Shown piece after piece: positions 1 through 7,136 of a stretch of DNA of 7,753 bases (position 1 is the first letter of the stretch; every line of letters begins with the position of its first letter). The notes under the pieces were generated by a model. The model saw nothing but the letters and a program-made list of their open reading frames with translations. It searched no databases and was not told the origin of the DNA. Location of the stretch: positions 1 through 7,753 of the forward strand of contig JAKQFZ010001010.1 in NCBI GenBank assembly GCA_029558215.1. The letters are read 5' to 3'. The stretch comes from Candidatus Omnitrophota bacterium (GTDB lineage: Bacteria > Hinthialibacterota > Hinthialibacteria > JAKQFZ01). Both the position numbers and the translations under genes were made by a program.

Positions 1-1707
1 CACTTGGGCGGCAAGAAGAACATTGGGTTGTTCTGGTTCTTCTTCAATCTGCTGACAGCAAGTATGGTGCTTGTCGTCCTTGCGGACAACGGCATCCTGT
101 TCATTGCGGCATGGGAGTTGATGTCCCTGGCTTCCTTCTTCCTCGTGATCTATGAAAATGAACACATCAGCGTTCGACGAGCCGGCTGGACATATCTAGT
201 TGCAACGCATCTTGGGACGGCCTTTCTTCTGGTGATGTTCCTTTTTCTCGACAGGCAGGCAGGAACAATGAACTTCGGTGGTTTCACCGGACTCGGTGCA
301 ACTGGCACCGCAAAGAGTCTGCTTTTCGTGTTTGCCTTGATCGGATTCGGCACAAAGGCAGGATTTATGCCAATGCATGTCTGGCTGCCGGATGCCCATC
401 CTGCCGCCCCCTCTCCCGTATCCGCCGTCATGAGTGGCGTGATGATCAAGACGGGAATCTATGGCCTGATAAGGACGTTGACTTTTCTCGGTGTGCCTCC
501 CGCTTGGTGGGGATGGACTCTCATTGCCATTGGTGTCATCTCAGGGGTCATGGGAGTCTTGTTCGCCCTTGCGCAACATGATCTCAAGAGACTGCTTGCC
601 TATCACAGCGTTGAAAACATTGGGATCATCGCACTCGGGTTGGGAATTGGAATGCTTGGGCTTTCGTATGGTCACAGAGTCATGGCAACCGCAGGCTTTC
701 TCGGAGCCATCCTTCATGTGATGAACCACGCCATTTTCAAGTCGCTGCTCTTCATGAGTGTCGGCTCCGTACTTCAGGCGACCGGAACCCGAGAAATGGA
801 TCATCTTGGCGGACTGATGAAACAGATGCCGGTGACTGCCGTCACCTTCCTGGTGGGTTCTCTGGCGATATGCGGACTGCCGCCACTGAACGGATTCGTC
901 AGCGAGTTCATCATCTACTACGCTTCTTTCAAATCGCTCATTGGTTCCCAAGCCATCCCAGTTGCAGGGCAGTCTCTTTGCCTCTTGGTCATTGGATCTC
1001 TTGCCCTGATTGGAGGCTTGGCACTTGCCTGCTTTACAAAGGCATTTGGCGTTGTCTTCCTGGGAGAGAGCCGATCGGAACATACTGCTCACGCGCAGGA
1101 GACCAAGTGGCAGATGCTGGTGCCCATGATTGTACTTGCTCTGACCTGTTTCGCCATCGGTATCCTGAGCACGTTTGTCCTGGAGATTGGCCTGTCGCCT
1201 GTCCACATTGTTGTTGGGCAGTTGGCGGATCTGCATGCGTGGCAAGCGGATTCACTGACCGACATGATGGGCTTCTTGCAGGCCATTGCTGTTGTCGCCT
1301 CTTTCTTCACATTCTTCTTCGCGTTGCTGATGGCATTACTGTTCGTGCGATTCCGACTCCTCTCCAAGCGAAAGAGCGCCAAGACGGTCACATGGGACTG
1401 TGGCTACGCAGCACCCACACCTCGGATGCAATACACCTCCTCATCCTTTGTTCAACCCATTATTCAACTGTTCCTGCCTTTTCTTCGCACAAAACATGAG
1501 TTGAGGAAGCCCGAGGGGTACTTTCCCGAATCGGCTGAATTCTCCAGTCACACGCCTGACGTGTACCGTGAGCACTTTTACAAACCGATTTTTACTGCCG
1601 TGGAATCCACTCTGTCGAAGTTTCATTGGATTCAGCACGGCCGCCTGAATCTATACATTCTTTCCATTGTCGCAGCATTGCTGGTTCTTCTGATCTGGAA
1701 ATTGTAG
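1..1707 (+). CDS. hyfB: HyfB-like proton/cation antiporter-type membrane subunit, 5' partial
   Basis: This is a multi-spanning inner-membrane subunit of the MrpD/NuoL/NuoM family, expected to move H+ or Na+ in response to redox change in the peripheral arm. The frame is open from the left edge. The 568 visible codons compare with about 670 in E. coli HyfB, so roughly 100 N-terminal residues lie upstream and the TTG at 4 is not the true start. Counting the codon at 4 as residue 1, the family's channel residues are present: Glu38 in AWELMSL, Lys118 in GFGTKAGF followed by WLPDAH, Lys149, the QHDLKRLLAYHSVEN segment (191-205), Lys246 in NHAIFKS and Lys346 in CFTKAFG. The C-terminal TWDCGY motif (463-468) followed by RMQYTSSSF is typical of HyfB/HycC and separates it from NuoL. 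The stop is TAG at 1705-1707, 9 nt before hyfC. Family assignment is very secure. The transported ion is not shown by the sequence. Confidence 0.95.
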   Translation, partial: HLGGKKNIGLFWFFFNLLTASMVLVVLADNGILFIAAWELMSLASFFLVIYENEHISVRRAGWTYLVATHLGTAFLLVMFLFLDRQAGTMNFGGFTGLGATGTAKSLLFVFALIGFGTKAGFMPMHVWLPDAHPAAPSPVSAVMSGVMIKTGIYGLIRTLTFLGVPPAWWGWTLIAIGVISGVMGVLFALAQHDLKRLLAYHSVENIGIIALGLGIGMLGLSYGHRVMATAGFLGAILHVMNHAIFKSLLFMSVGSVLQATGTREMDHLGGLMKQMPVTAVTFLVGSLAICGLPPLNGFVSEFIIYYASFKSLIGSQAIPVAGQSLCLLVIGSLALIGGLALACFTKAFGVVFLGESRSEHTAHAQETKWQMLVPMIVLALTCFAIGILSTFVLEIGLSPVHIVVGQLADLHAWQADSLTDMMGFLQAIAVVASFFTFFFALLMALLFVRFRLLSKRKSAKTVTWDCGYAAPTPRMQYTSSSFVQPIIQLFLPFLRTKHELRKPEGYFPESAEFSSHTPDVYREHFYKPIFTAVESTLSKFHWIQHGRLNLYILSIVAALLVLLIWKL

Positions 1708-1716
1708 GACGAAGAG

Positions 1717-2640
1717 ATGAATCTGGTTTCAGTCTTGTCTATAGTGCTTGCTCTGGTGATGGCTCCTCTTCTCCTGGGCGTCATCAACAGGACAAAAGCA
1801 ATCTTTGCCGGTCGGCATGGGGCGCCGCTTGTGCAAGTCTACCGAGACATCTGGAAACTTCTCCAGAAGGGCTTCGTTTACAGTGGCACAACGACTTGGG
1901 TATTCAGAATCAGCCCTCTGGTCGGTGTTGCCTGTGTTGTCTGTGCCGTTATGCTCATTCCCACCCTTGGCAATCGAGCGTTGTTTGCTTTCCAGGGCGA
2001 TATCATCTTCATGGCATATCTACTTGGATTGATGCGTTTCTTCCTGGTCGTTGCTGCGCTTGACACGGGCTCCAGTTTCGAGGGAATGGGAGCAAGTCGC
2101 GAAGTCACCTTCTCCGCCATTGCGGAGCCTGCACTGCTTCTTGGTATGGCCGTTTTGGCGAAGTTATCTGGAACCATGAGCCTTTCGGGAATGTTTGCTG
2201 GTTTGAACTCAGCAGCGTGGCTCGCAGCAGGACCCGCATTGGCAGTGACCGTGGCGTCTTTCTTGATCATCCTTCTCTCGGAAAATGCGCGCATCCCAGT
2301 TGACGATCCGAACACACATTTGGAACTGACCATGATTCACGAAGTGATGGTTCTGGACTACGGTGGACCGGATCTTGGCGTGATTCTCTACACCGCTTCT
2401 CTGAAATTGTGGATATTTAGTGCGCTGATCGTGAACACGGTTTTGTCGTGTCTTGAAATGAAGGGCTTGACAGCAGTTGGAGCATTTGCGGGAGGGATGA
2501 TCCTTGTGGCGATTCTCGTCGGAGTCATCGAATCTGTGATGGCCCGCCTTCGCCTTCTGACTGTTCCCAGACTGCTCTCCAGTGCGGTCGTCTTTTCGAT
2601 TCTTGCCTTCATCTTGGTGCTGAGGTTGTCGGGAAGATGA
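1717..2640 (+). CDS. hyfC: HyfC/HycD-like (NuoH family) membrane subunit
   Basis: The product is a 307-residue integral membrane protein of the NuoH/ND1 family, the same length as E. coli HycD. In this family it anchors the large and small subunits to the membrane arm and carries the charged path linking redox chemistry to ion transport. Visible family motifs are GRHGAPLVQVYRDIWKLLQK (32-51), the FEGMGASRE segment with AIAEP (121-138), and RIPVDDPNTHLELTMIHE (192-209) with its acidic residues and His201/His208, followed by DYGGPDL. The ATG at 1717 lies 9 nt after the hyfB stop, behind a purine-rich stretch (AGGACGAAGAG, 1706-1716). Its TGA overlaps the next start codon by 4 nt (ATGA), which suggests coupled translation. 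HyfD, which follows HyfC in the E. coli hyf operon, is absent here. Confidence 0.94.
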   Translation: MNLVSVLSIVLALVMAPLLLGVINRTKAIFAGRHGAPLVQVYRDIWKLLQKGFVYSGTTTWVFRISPLVGVACVVCAVMLIPTLGNRALFAFQGDIIFMAYLLGLMRFFLVVAALDTGSSFEGMGASREVTFSAIAEPALLLGMAVLAKLSGTMSLSGMFAGLNSAAWLAAGPALAVTVASFLIILLSENARIPVDDPNTHLELTMIHEVMVLDYGGPDLGVILYTASLKLWIFSALIVNTVLSCLEMKGLTAVGAFAGGMILVAILVGVIESVMARLRLLTVPRLLSSAVVFSILAFILVLRLSGR

Positions 2641-3266
2641 TTACTCTGTTGGACTCGATTCTGTTTCTGCTGATCCTCACCGACTTCGTGCTTCTTGGGA
2701 GCAGCAGGCTCAGAACATGCATCAAGATGATTGCGGTGCAAGGCGTCATCACAGGTCTGTTGGGAGTTGCGACAAGTGAATCCATGTTATCTCTCGGAAT
2801 CCTGACTATTGCACTCAAGGGCTTCGTGTTTCCTTATCTTCTCTTGAGAGCCATGAGTGCATCCCGGACAAAGAGAGAAGTTGATCCTTTCCTTGGGTAC
2901 TCCGCATCACTGTTTGCGGGCATCCTATGTATTATCGTTGCCTTCTGGCTTGATGGGAGACTCCATCTGCCGGTCAGTACTGTGTCGAAACTGATGGTTC
3001 CTGTTGCCTTCTCCACAATTATGATTGGACTGCTCTTGATTATCGCCCGCAAGACTGCCATCAGTCAGGTGTTGGGATATCTTGCTCTTGAGAACGGCAT
3101 CTATATCATCAGTGTGGGAATCGTTCAGGAAACCCCGTTTCTGATTGAACTCGGAGTCCTGTTGGATGTCTTTGTCGGCGTTTTCGTCATGGGTATTGCC
3201 ATCCATCGGATCAGCCGTGAGTTCGATCATATTGACTCTGACCAACTATCCACTTTGAGAGGCTGA
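2637..3266 (+). CDS. hyfE: HyfE-like membrane subunit (NuoK-related C-terminal part)
   Basis: This 209-residue, very hydrophobic protein is close to E. coli HyfE (about 216 residues). Several predicted membrane helices are visible. The C-terminal part carries the NuoK-like pattern: GYLALENGIYIISVG with Glu152 buried in a helix, then FLIELGVLLDVFVG with Glu171. In NuoK, equivalent membrane glutamates serve proton transfer, so a similar role is inferred. The soluble tail (REFDHIDSDQLSTLRG) is short. The ATG at 2637 overlaps the hyfC stop by 4 nt and is preceded by GGGAAG directly upstream and GAGG at 2622-2625, so initiation is probably coupled to hyfC translation. The stop at 3264-3266 is 7 nt from hyfF. 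HyfE has no counterpart outside Hyf/Hyc-type and related complexes in this exact form, so it helps place the operon in that group. Confidence 0.92.
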   Translation: MITLLDSILFLLILTDFVLLGSSRLRTCIKMIAVQGVITGLLGVATSESMLSLGILTIALKGFVFPYLLLRAMSASRTKREVDPFLGYSASLFAGILCIIVAFWLDGRLHLPVSTVSKLMVPVAFSTIMIGLLLIIARKTAISQVLGYLALENGIYIISVGIVQETPFLIELGVLLDVFVGVFVMGIAIHRISREFDHIDSDQLSTLRG

Positions 3267-3273
3267 CGCAACA

Positions 3274-4755
3274 ATGAACACATTGCATCCGTTGCCACTG
3301 CTCGTTTTGTTGCCTGTACTATTCAGCCTGATCTGCCTCACTCTTTCCTCCCCACGATCTATCGTGGCTTTCTGCGCGGTGGGCACGACATTGGTCGCCA
3401 TCCTCGGTGGCTATGCCACAACGCTTGTGTTCACTCGGGGCACTCTATTTGATGCGCACCGATGGTTCATGCTTGACGCCCTCTCGGGCTACCATCTGAT
3501 CGTCATGCTCATCGTCTTCTGGCTTAGTTCTCTGTACTGCATGTGTTACTTCCGCCTGGAAATTGAGAAGGAGACGTTCGACACAAAAACGGCACGACGA
3601 TTCGGATCTCTATGGTTTGGCTCCATGGCTGCAATGTTACTGGTGTTGGTGTCCAACAATCTTGGCATTATGTGGGTTGGAATCGAAGCCACGACGCTTC
3701 TTACAGCTTTTCTTATCTGCATTCACACATCCCCAGCTTCTTTGGAAGCGATGTGGAAGTATCTTCTCATGTGCTCTGTCGGCGTCGCACTGGCTTTCAC
3801 TGGCACCCTGTTCATCGCCGCCTCAACCAAAGCAGCCGGCCTTCATGGGTCCGAGGCGCTCCTTTGGAGCAATCTGATGGATGTCACCGGTATGCTGCAT
3901 CCCACACTCCTGAAGGCAGGTTTCATCTTTCTCGTGGTGGGATATGGCACAAAAGCAGGCTTGGCACCCATGCACAACTGGCTGCCAGATGCGCACAGCC
4001 AGGCACCTGCTCCTGTTTCTGCGATCTTCTCCGGTTTTCTGCTCAATGCCGCCCTGTACTGCATCCTCCGATGTCTTCCGGTTGTGGAGACAGCAACAGG
4101 GAGTGTCGGTTGGGCGCATGGTATCCTCATGTGTCTGGGCATTTTCTCGATTCTCATCGCTGCGATCTTCATCATCGCTCAGCACGACATAAAGCGCCTG
4201 CTCGCCTATCACAGTGTCGAGCACCTCGGGATTATCACACTGGGAATTGGGTTTGGAGGTATCGGGACTTTTGCAGGTCTGTTCCATGTTTTTAATCACT
4301 CGTTGTGCAAGACGCTTGCTTTCTTCTGTGCTGGAAGCCTGGGACAGCGATACAAGTCCCATGACATGGGACAGATGACAGATATACTCCGCGTGTCTCC
4401 GGTTTGGGGCGTGGGGCTCTTGGGAAGCCTACTGGCGCTCATTGGCGTATATCCTTTTGCGCTCTTTCTGAGCGAGTTTCTCCTCCTCAAAGCATCGATT
4501 GCCACACACAAGTATTGGATCTCGTTTCTCTTTCTTGGTGGCATGAGCGTAGTATTCGTTGGGGCGTTGCGACATGTCATACACATGGCATGGGAGCCGT
4601 CCAAACAGGAGTCCTCTGCGGAACGCCTTCGAATTCTCGACACGGCTCTTGTGCTGGCGCCCCTGTTGGTCTTGCTGCTCCTCGGCATGTGGTTGCCCGC
4701 TCCACTGACCGAGGTTCTCCGCAAGGCGGCAGCCGTTCTGGAAGGTGTAAAGTGA
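3274..4755 (+). CDS. hyfF: HyfF-like antiporter-type membrane subunit
   Basis: This is the second NuoL/M/N-type subunit of the complex: 493 residues against about 526 in E. coli HyfF, with helices along its full length. Conserved channel residues are Glu138 (MWVGIEATTLL), Lys227 in GYGTKAG followed by APMHNWLPDAH, the QHDIKRLLAYHSVEHLG segment, and the helix with HVFNHSLCKTLAF. It is a clear paralogue of the HyfB gene at 1-1707, sharing the GTKAG...PMH.WLPDAH...AP.PVSA block. It lacks the TWDCGY tail of HyfB. The helix that holds a TM12-type lysine in HyfB (FTKAFG) appears here as VFVGALRHVIHM, with no lysine at the similar place; this alignment is by eye. The ATG at 3274 is preceded by GAGAGG at 3257-3262. 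The gene ends in GTGA, shared with the hyfG start. Confidence 0.94.
   Translation: MNTLHPLPLLVLLPVLFSLICLTLSSPRSIVAFCAVGTTLVAILGGYATTLVFTRGTLFDAHRWFMLDALSGYHLIVMLIVFWLSSLYCMCYFRLEIEKETFDTKTARRFGSLWFGSMAAMLLVLVSNNLGIMWVGIEATTLLTAFLICIHTSPASLEAMWKYLLMCSVGVALAFTGTLFIAASTKAAGLHGSEALLWSNLMDVTGMLHPTLLKAGFIFLVVGYGTKAGLAPMHNWLPDAHSQAPAPVSAIFSGFLLNAALYCILRCLPVVETATGSVGWAHGILMCLGIFSILIAAIFIIAQHDIKRLLAYHSVEHLGIITLGIGFGGIGTFAGLFHVFNHSLCKTLAFFCAGSLGQRYKSHDMGQMTDILRVSPVWGVGLLGSLLALIGVYPFALFLSEFLLLKASIATHKYWISFLFLGGMSVVFVGALRHVIHMAWEPSKQESSAERLRILDTALVLAPLLVLLLLGMWLPAPLTEVLRKAAAVLEGVK
4740..4745 (+). promoter_or_regulatory. Ribosome binding site for hyfG GTG start
   Basis: GGAAGG lies 6 nt before the GTG at 4752, inside the last codons of hyfF. 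It decides the start of hyfG. The same frame stays open far upstream, to an ATG at 4404, but everything before 4752 reads hyfF in another frame and gives no NuoC-like sequence. Confidence 0.6.
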
Positions 4756-6266
4756 CCGAAGCATTGCGTATTCGAAATTGTGGGAAAGCAGCACTTGGAG
4801 ATGTTCCGTGTCTGAGCGTCTCTGATTTCCGAACACATGTCATTGATTCAGTCGGACGCGGAGAAAGCATTGCGTCTCTTTTTGCCGCACCTTTGGAGGA
4901 CGGCTACCTGCGGGTGTTTGCCGTCATGGCCTCGCACAAGACCAGCCTTCTCAGTATCGCCTGCATGAATGTGAAAGACCGCTATCCGTCGCTTACTCCG
5001 GACTGCCCCCAGGCTCATCTTTTCGAGCGGGAGATGGCTGAACAATGGCAAATGGAGCCCATCGGTCATCCCTGGCTCAAGCCAGTGCGTTTTCAGCCAT
5101 CGCTGAATGAGTCCAACCGACAGCATGGCACTGAAGTCGTCGAGTGCGGAGTTACCAAGTACTTCTCCATCAGCGGAGAGGAAATCCATGAGGTCGCAGT
5201 AGGCCCGGTTCATGCAGGAGTCATTGAACCCGGACATTTCAGATTCCAATGCCACGGCGAGACAGTTCATCACTTGGAGATTTCTCTCGGATACCAACAT
5301 CGGGGGATCGAAAGAACACTCGTTGGGGAACCCAACACCAAGACGCTCAGCCAAATCCAGACGCTTTCCGGTGATACGACCATAGCTCATTCCATAGCCT
5401 ATTGTGGGATTCTGGAATCATTGACACAATGCCTCGTTCCACAGCGGGCTGATGCGATAAGAGGCATCGCTCAGGAACTCGAACGACTTGCCAACCATGT
5501 GGGCGACCTGGGTGCGCTCGCCGCTGATATTGGTTTTCTCCCAACCCAGTCGTATTGCGGCAGGATACGTGGGGATATCTTGAATATCACGGCTGAGATT
5601 TGTGGCAATCGTTTCGGCAGGGGACTTGTGAGACCTGGAGGCGTTCATTTCGACATTGTGCCTGAGCAGATCGAGAAACTGCAGTCGCGACTCGCAAGTG
5701 TACAAAGAGACACTCAAGAAGCGGTGAACCTGCTCTGGGGCACTCCGTCTGTTCTTGCGAGATTCGAAGGCACAGGAGTCTTGGACAAGTCTGTCTGTGA
5801 AGAGTTGGGTTTTGTGGGTGTTGCTGCAAGAGCCTGCGACATCGCACGGGACGTTCGGAAGGATTTTCCTTACGGCATGTTTCAGTCATGTCAGATTCCA
5901 ACTGTCACTTGGAACACTGGAGAAATCTTTGCCAGAGCCATGGTGCGATGGCTTGAGGTACAGCAGTCTTTCGCTTTCGTTCGAGAACAGCTTGGGATAC
6001 TTCCAACAGGTTCAGTGCTGGCTCCATCCGATAAGCAGAGACTGCTCGCCAGACACATTGCGATTTCCCTAACGGAGGGATGGCGAGGCGAGATTTGCCA
6101 TGTTGCCATCACCGATGGAGAAGGTCGCTTGCTTCGGTACAAGATCGTGGATCCCTCATTCCATAACTGGTTTGCGCTGGCCTATGCCATGCGAGATGAA
6201 CAAATATCCGATTTCCCTCTGTGCAACAAGAGTTTCAACCTCTCTTACTGCGGACACGATTTATAG
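4752..6266 (+). CDS. hyfG: HyfG-like large subunit (NuoC-NuoD fusion) lacking [NiFe] ligands; Ehr-type
   Basis: The product has 504 residues when started at GTG 4752, somewhat shorter than E. coli HyfG/HycE (about 555-570). Residues 1-115 resemble the NuoC 30-kDa domain, ending in HLFEREMAEQW...IGHPWLKPVR. Residues 145-504 are the NuoD/hydrogenase large-subunit domain, with GPVHAGVIEPGHFRF (151-165) and YQHRGIE (181-187). In true group 4 hydrogenases four cysteines hold the Ni-Fe site. Here the L1 motif, anchored on the downstream AHS..AY, reads S206-G-D-T209, with Ser and Thr in place of both Cys. L2 reads DPS469-F-H-N472 in place of DPCxxC. The protein ends in NKSFNLSYCGHDL with no obvious cleavable C-terminal peptide, which fits a protein that needs no Ni insertion. 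The 4-nt GTGA overlap with hyfF indicates coupled translation. I infer a member of the Ehr (hydrogenase-related) group that is redox-active without Ni. The substrate is unknown. Confidence 0.93.
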   Translation: MTEALRIRNCGKAALGDVPCLSVSDFRTHVIDSVGRGESIASLFAAPLEDGYLRVFAVMASHKTSLLSIACMNVKDRYPSLTPDCPQAHLFEREMAEQWQMEPIGHPWLKPVRFQPSLNESNRQHGTEVVECGVTKYFSISGEEIHEVAVGPVHAGVIEPGHFRFQCHGETVHHLEISLGYQHRGIERTLVGEPNTKTLSQIQTLSGDTTIAHSIAYCGILESLTQCLVPQRADAIRGIAQELERLANHVGDLGALAADIGFLPTQSYCGRIRGDILNITAEICGNRFGRGLVRPGGVHFDIVPEQIEKLQSRLASVQRDTQEAVNLLWGTPSVLARFEGTGVLDKSVCEELGFVGVAARACDIARDVRKDFPYGMFQSCQIPTVTWNTGEIFARAMVRWLEVQQSFAFVREQLGILPTGSVLAPSDKQRLLARHIAISLTEGWRGEICHVAITDGEGRLLRYKIVDPSFHNWFALAYAMRDEQISDFPLCNKSFNLSYCGHDL

Positions 6267-6269
6267 GAG
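6265..6269 (+). promoter_or_regulatory. Ribosome binding site for the ferredoxin/small-subunit gene
   Basis: AGGAG overlaps the TAG stop of the large-subunit gene and lies 9 nt before the ATG at 6279. It supports that start over the later in-frame ATG (residue 16), which has no comparable site in front of it. Confidence 0.65.
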
Positions 6270-6278
6270 AACGGGCAC

Positions 6279-7046
6279 ATGTTGAGCGTACTCGCGGCAC
6301 GATATCATCAGGGACAAAAAACCATGCGCTATCCTAGTGCCCGTCCGCCGGATCTCCCCGAGAGATTTGCCGGTATGCCCCATATTGACAGCCAGAGAAA
6401 CTGCGGCACGTGCAGACTCTGCTTGGATGCCTGCCCAACGGGAGCGATCTGTCGCCAAGACTCAGCAGACAGCGTCACCATTGATACAGGCAAATGCCTT
6501 TTCTGCCGCGCTTGTTCAGATGTCTGTCCACAACAGACTATCACCTTCACCCGCGAGTACCGACTCGCAAGAACAAGCAGAGAAGACCTCGTGGTCGTCA
6601 ACGCACAACGTGAGCGCCATGCCGCGATAGAAGATTTGAAACAGAGACTCTTCAGGAGATCGCTGAGACTCCGACAGGTCAGCGCAGGGGGCTGCAATGC
6701 CTGCGAGGCGGATTCAAATGTCCTCGGAACCCTGGCGTGGGATATCGGTCGTTTCGGAATGCAGTTTGTCGCGTCGCCACGACACGCTGATGGACTTCTC
6801 GTTACCGGACCGGTCTCAGAGAACATGAAACTGGCCTTGCTGAAGACCTATGAGGCAGTTCCTGATCCCAAGATCGTCATCGCCACAGGCTCTTGCGCCA
6901 TCTCCGGTGGACCCTATATTGACCACGACGAAGTATGCAACGGAGTAACTGATCTCCTGCCTGTGGATTTGTTCATCCCGGGATGTCCGCCTCATCCTCT
7001 GACAATTCTCGACGGCTTGTTGTTCTTTCTTGGTCTGGTTCCCTGA
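6279..7046 (+). CDS. hyfI: Fused ferredoxin (HyfH-like) and small subunit (HyfI/NuoB-like)
   Basis: One 255-residue chain joins two parts that are separate proteins in E. coli Hyf. Residues 36-90 form a 2x[4Fe-4S] ferredoxin domain with CxxCxxCxxxCP at Cys42/45/48/52 and again at Cys73/76/79/83. A basic, helical linker follows (about 95-130). Residues 131-255 match the NuoB / hydrogenase small-subunit fold and hold the four ligands of the proximal [4Fe-4S] cluster: Cys139 and Cys142 (GGCNACEAD), Cys206 (ATGSCAISGGPY) and Cys236 (IPGCPPHP). Cys139-x-x-Cys142 is the group 4 pattern, unlike the adjacent Cys pair of NuoB in complex I. All 12 ligands for three clusters are intact, so the chain can act as an electron wire from a soluble partner to the large subunit. 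There is no signal peptide, so it faces the cytoplasm. It is the last gene of the operon; the stop is TGA at 7044-7046. Confidence 0.93.
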   Translation: MLSVLAARYHQGQKTMRYPSARPPDLPERFAGMPHIDSQRNCGTCRLCLDACPTGAICRQDSADSVTIDTGKCLFCRACSDVCPQQTITFTREYRLARTSREDLVVVNAQRERHAAIEDLKQRLFRRSLRLRQVSAGGCNACEADSNVLGTLAWDIGRFGMQFVASPRHADGLLVTGPVSENMKLALLKTYEAVPDPKIVIATGSCAISGGPYIDHDEVCNGVTDLLPVDLFIPGCPPHPLTILDGLLFFLGLVP

Positions 7047-7096
7047 GTCTCGACGGTTTCTCCGCTCTGACCCAGAATCCGCGCTGAATCCCTTTC

Positions 7097-7126
7097 TTGA
7101 CGTTGAGGCGATGTCTGGTCTATTCT
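7097..7126 (+). promoter_or_regulatory. Candidate promoter for the phosphoglycerate mutase-like gene
   Basis: TTGACG (7097-7102) and TATTCT (7121-7126) are separated by 18 nt, matching 5/6 and 4/6 of the sigma70 consensus. Transcription would begin at about 7133-7137, at or just before the ATG at 7137. No Shine-Dalgarno sequence is visible before that ATG, so the mRNA would be leaderless or nearly so. The 90-nt gap (7047-7136) shows no convincing terminator hairpin. The call rests on sequence resemblance alone. Confidence 0.45.
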
Positions 7127-7136
7127 CCCCCTCATT

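Noticed and set aside
541..1245. A 234-codon open frame on the minus strand inside hyfB.
   Set aside because: It lies opposite a conserved family domain, gives a low-complexity, non-family sequence, and has no supporting start signal. It is a shadow of the real coding frame.
361..4050. Repeated GTKAG...WLPDAH...PVSA coding block at about 340-440 and 3940-4030.
   Set aside because: This is ordinary paralogy between the HyfB and HyfF antiporter-type subunits, not a DNA repeat or recent duplication.
3612..4295. A 227-codon plus-strand open frame overlapping hyfF in another phase.
   Set aside because: The translation is rich in Arg, Ser, His and Cys with no recognisable domain, while the hyfF frame carries all channel motifs. 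It is a by-product of hyfF codon use.
4404..4751. Possible 116-residue N-terminal extension of the large subunit.
   Set aside because: The frame is open, but the extension overlaps hyfF, has no family similarity, and a better start (GTG 4752 with GGAAGG in front) gives the expected NuoC-like N-terminus.
6222..6251. Cysteines 491 and 500 near the C-terminus of the large subunit as a substitute L2 metal-binding pair.
   Set aside because: The spacing is C-x8-C, not CxxC, and they lie downstream of the true L2 position at 469-472. No matching cysteines remain at L1.
7060..7075. Short TCTG-ACC-CAGA hairpin after the operon as a terminator.
   Set aside because: The stem has only 4 pairs, a 3-nt loop and no following T-run, too weak for an intrinsic terminator.
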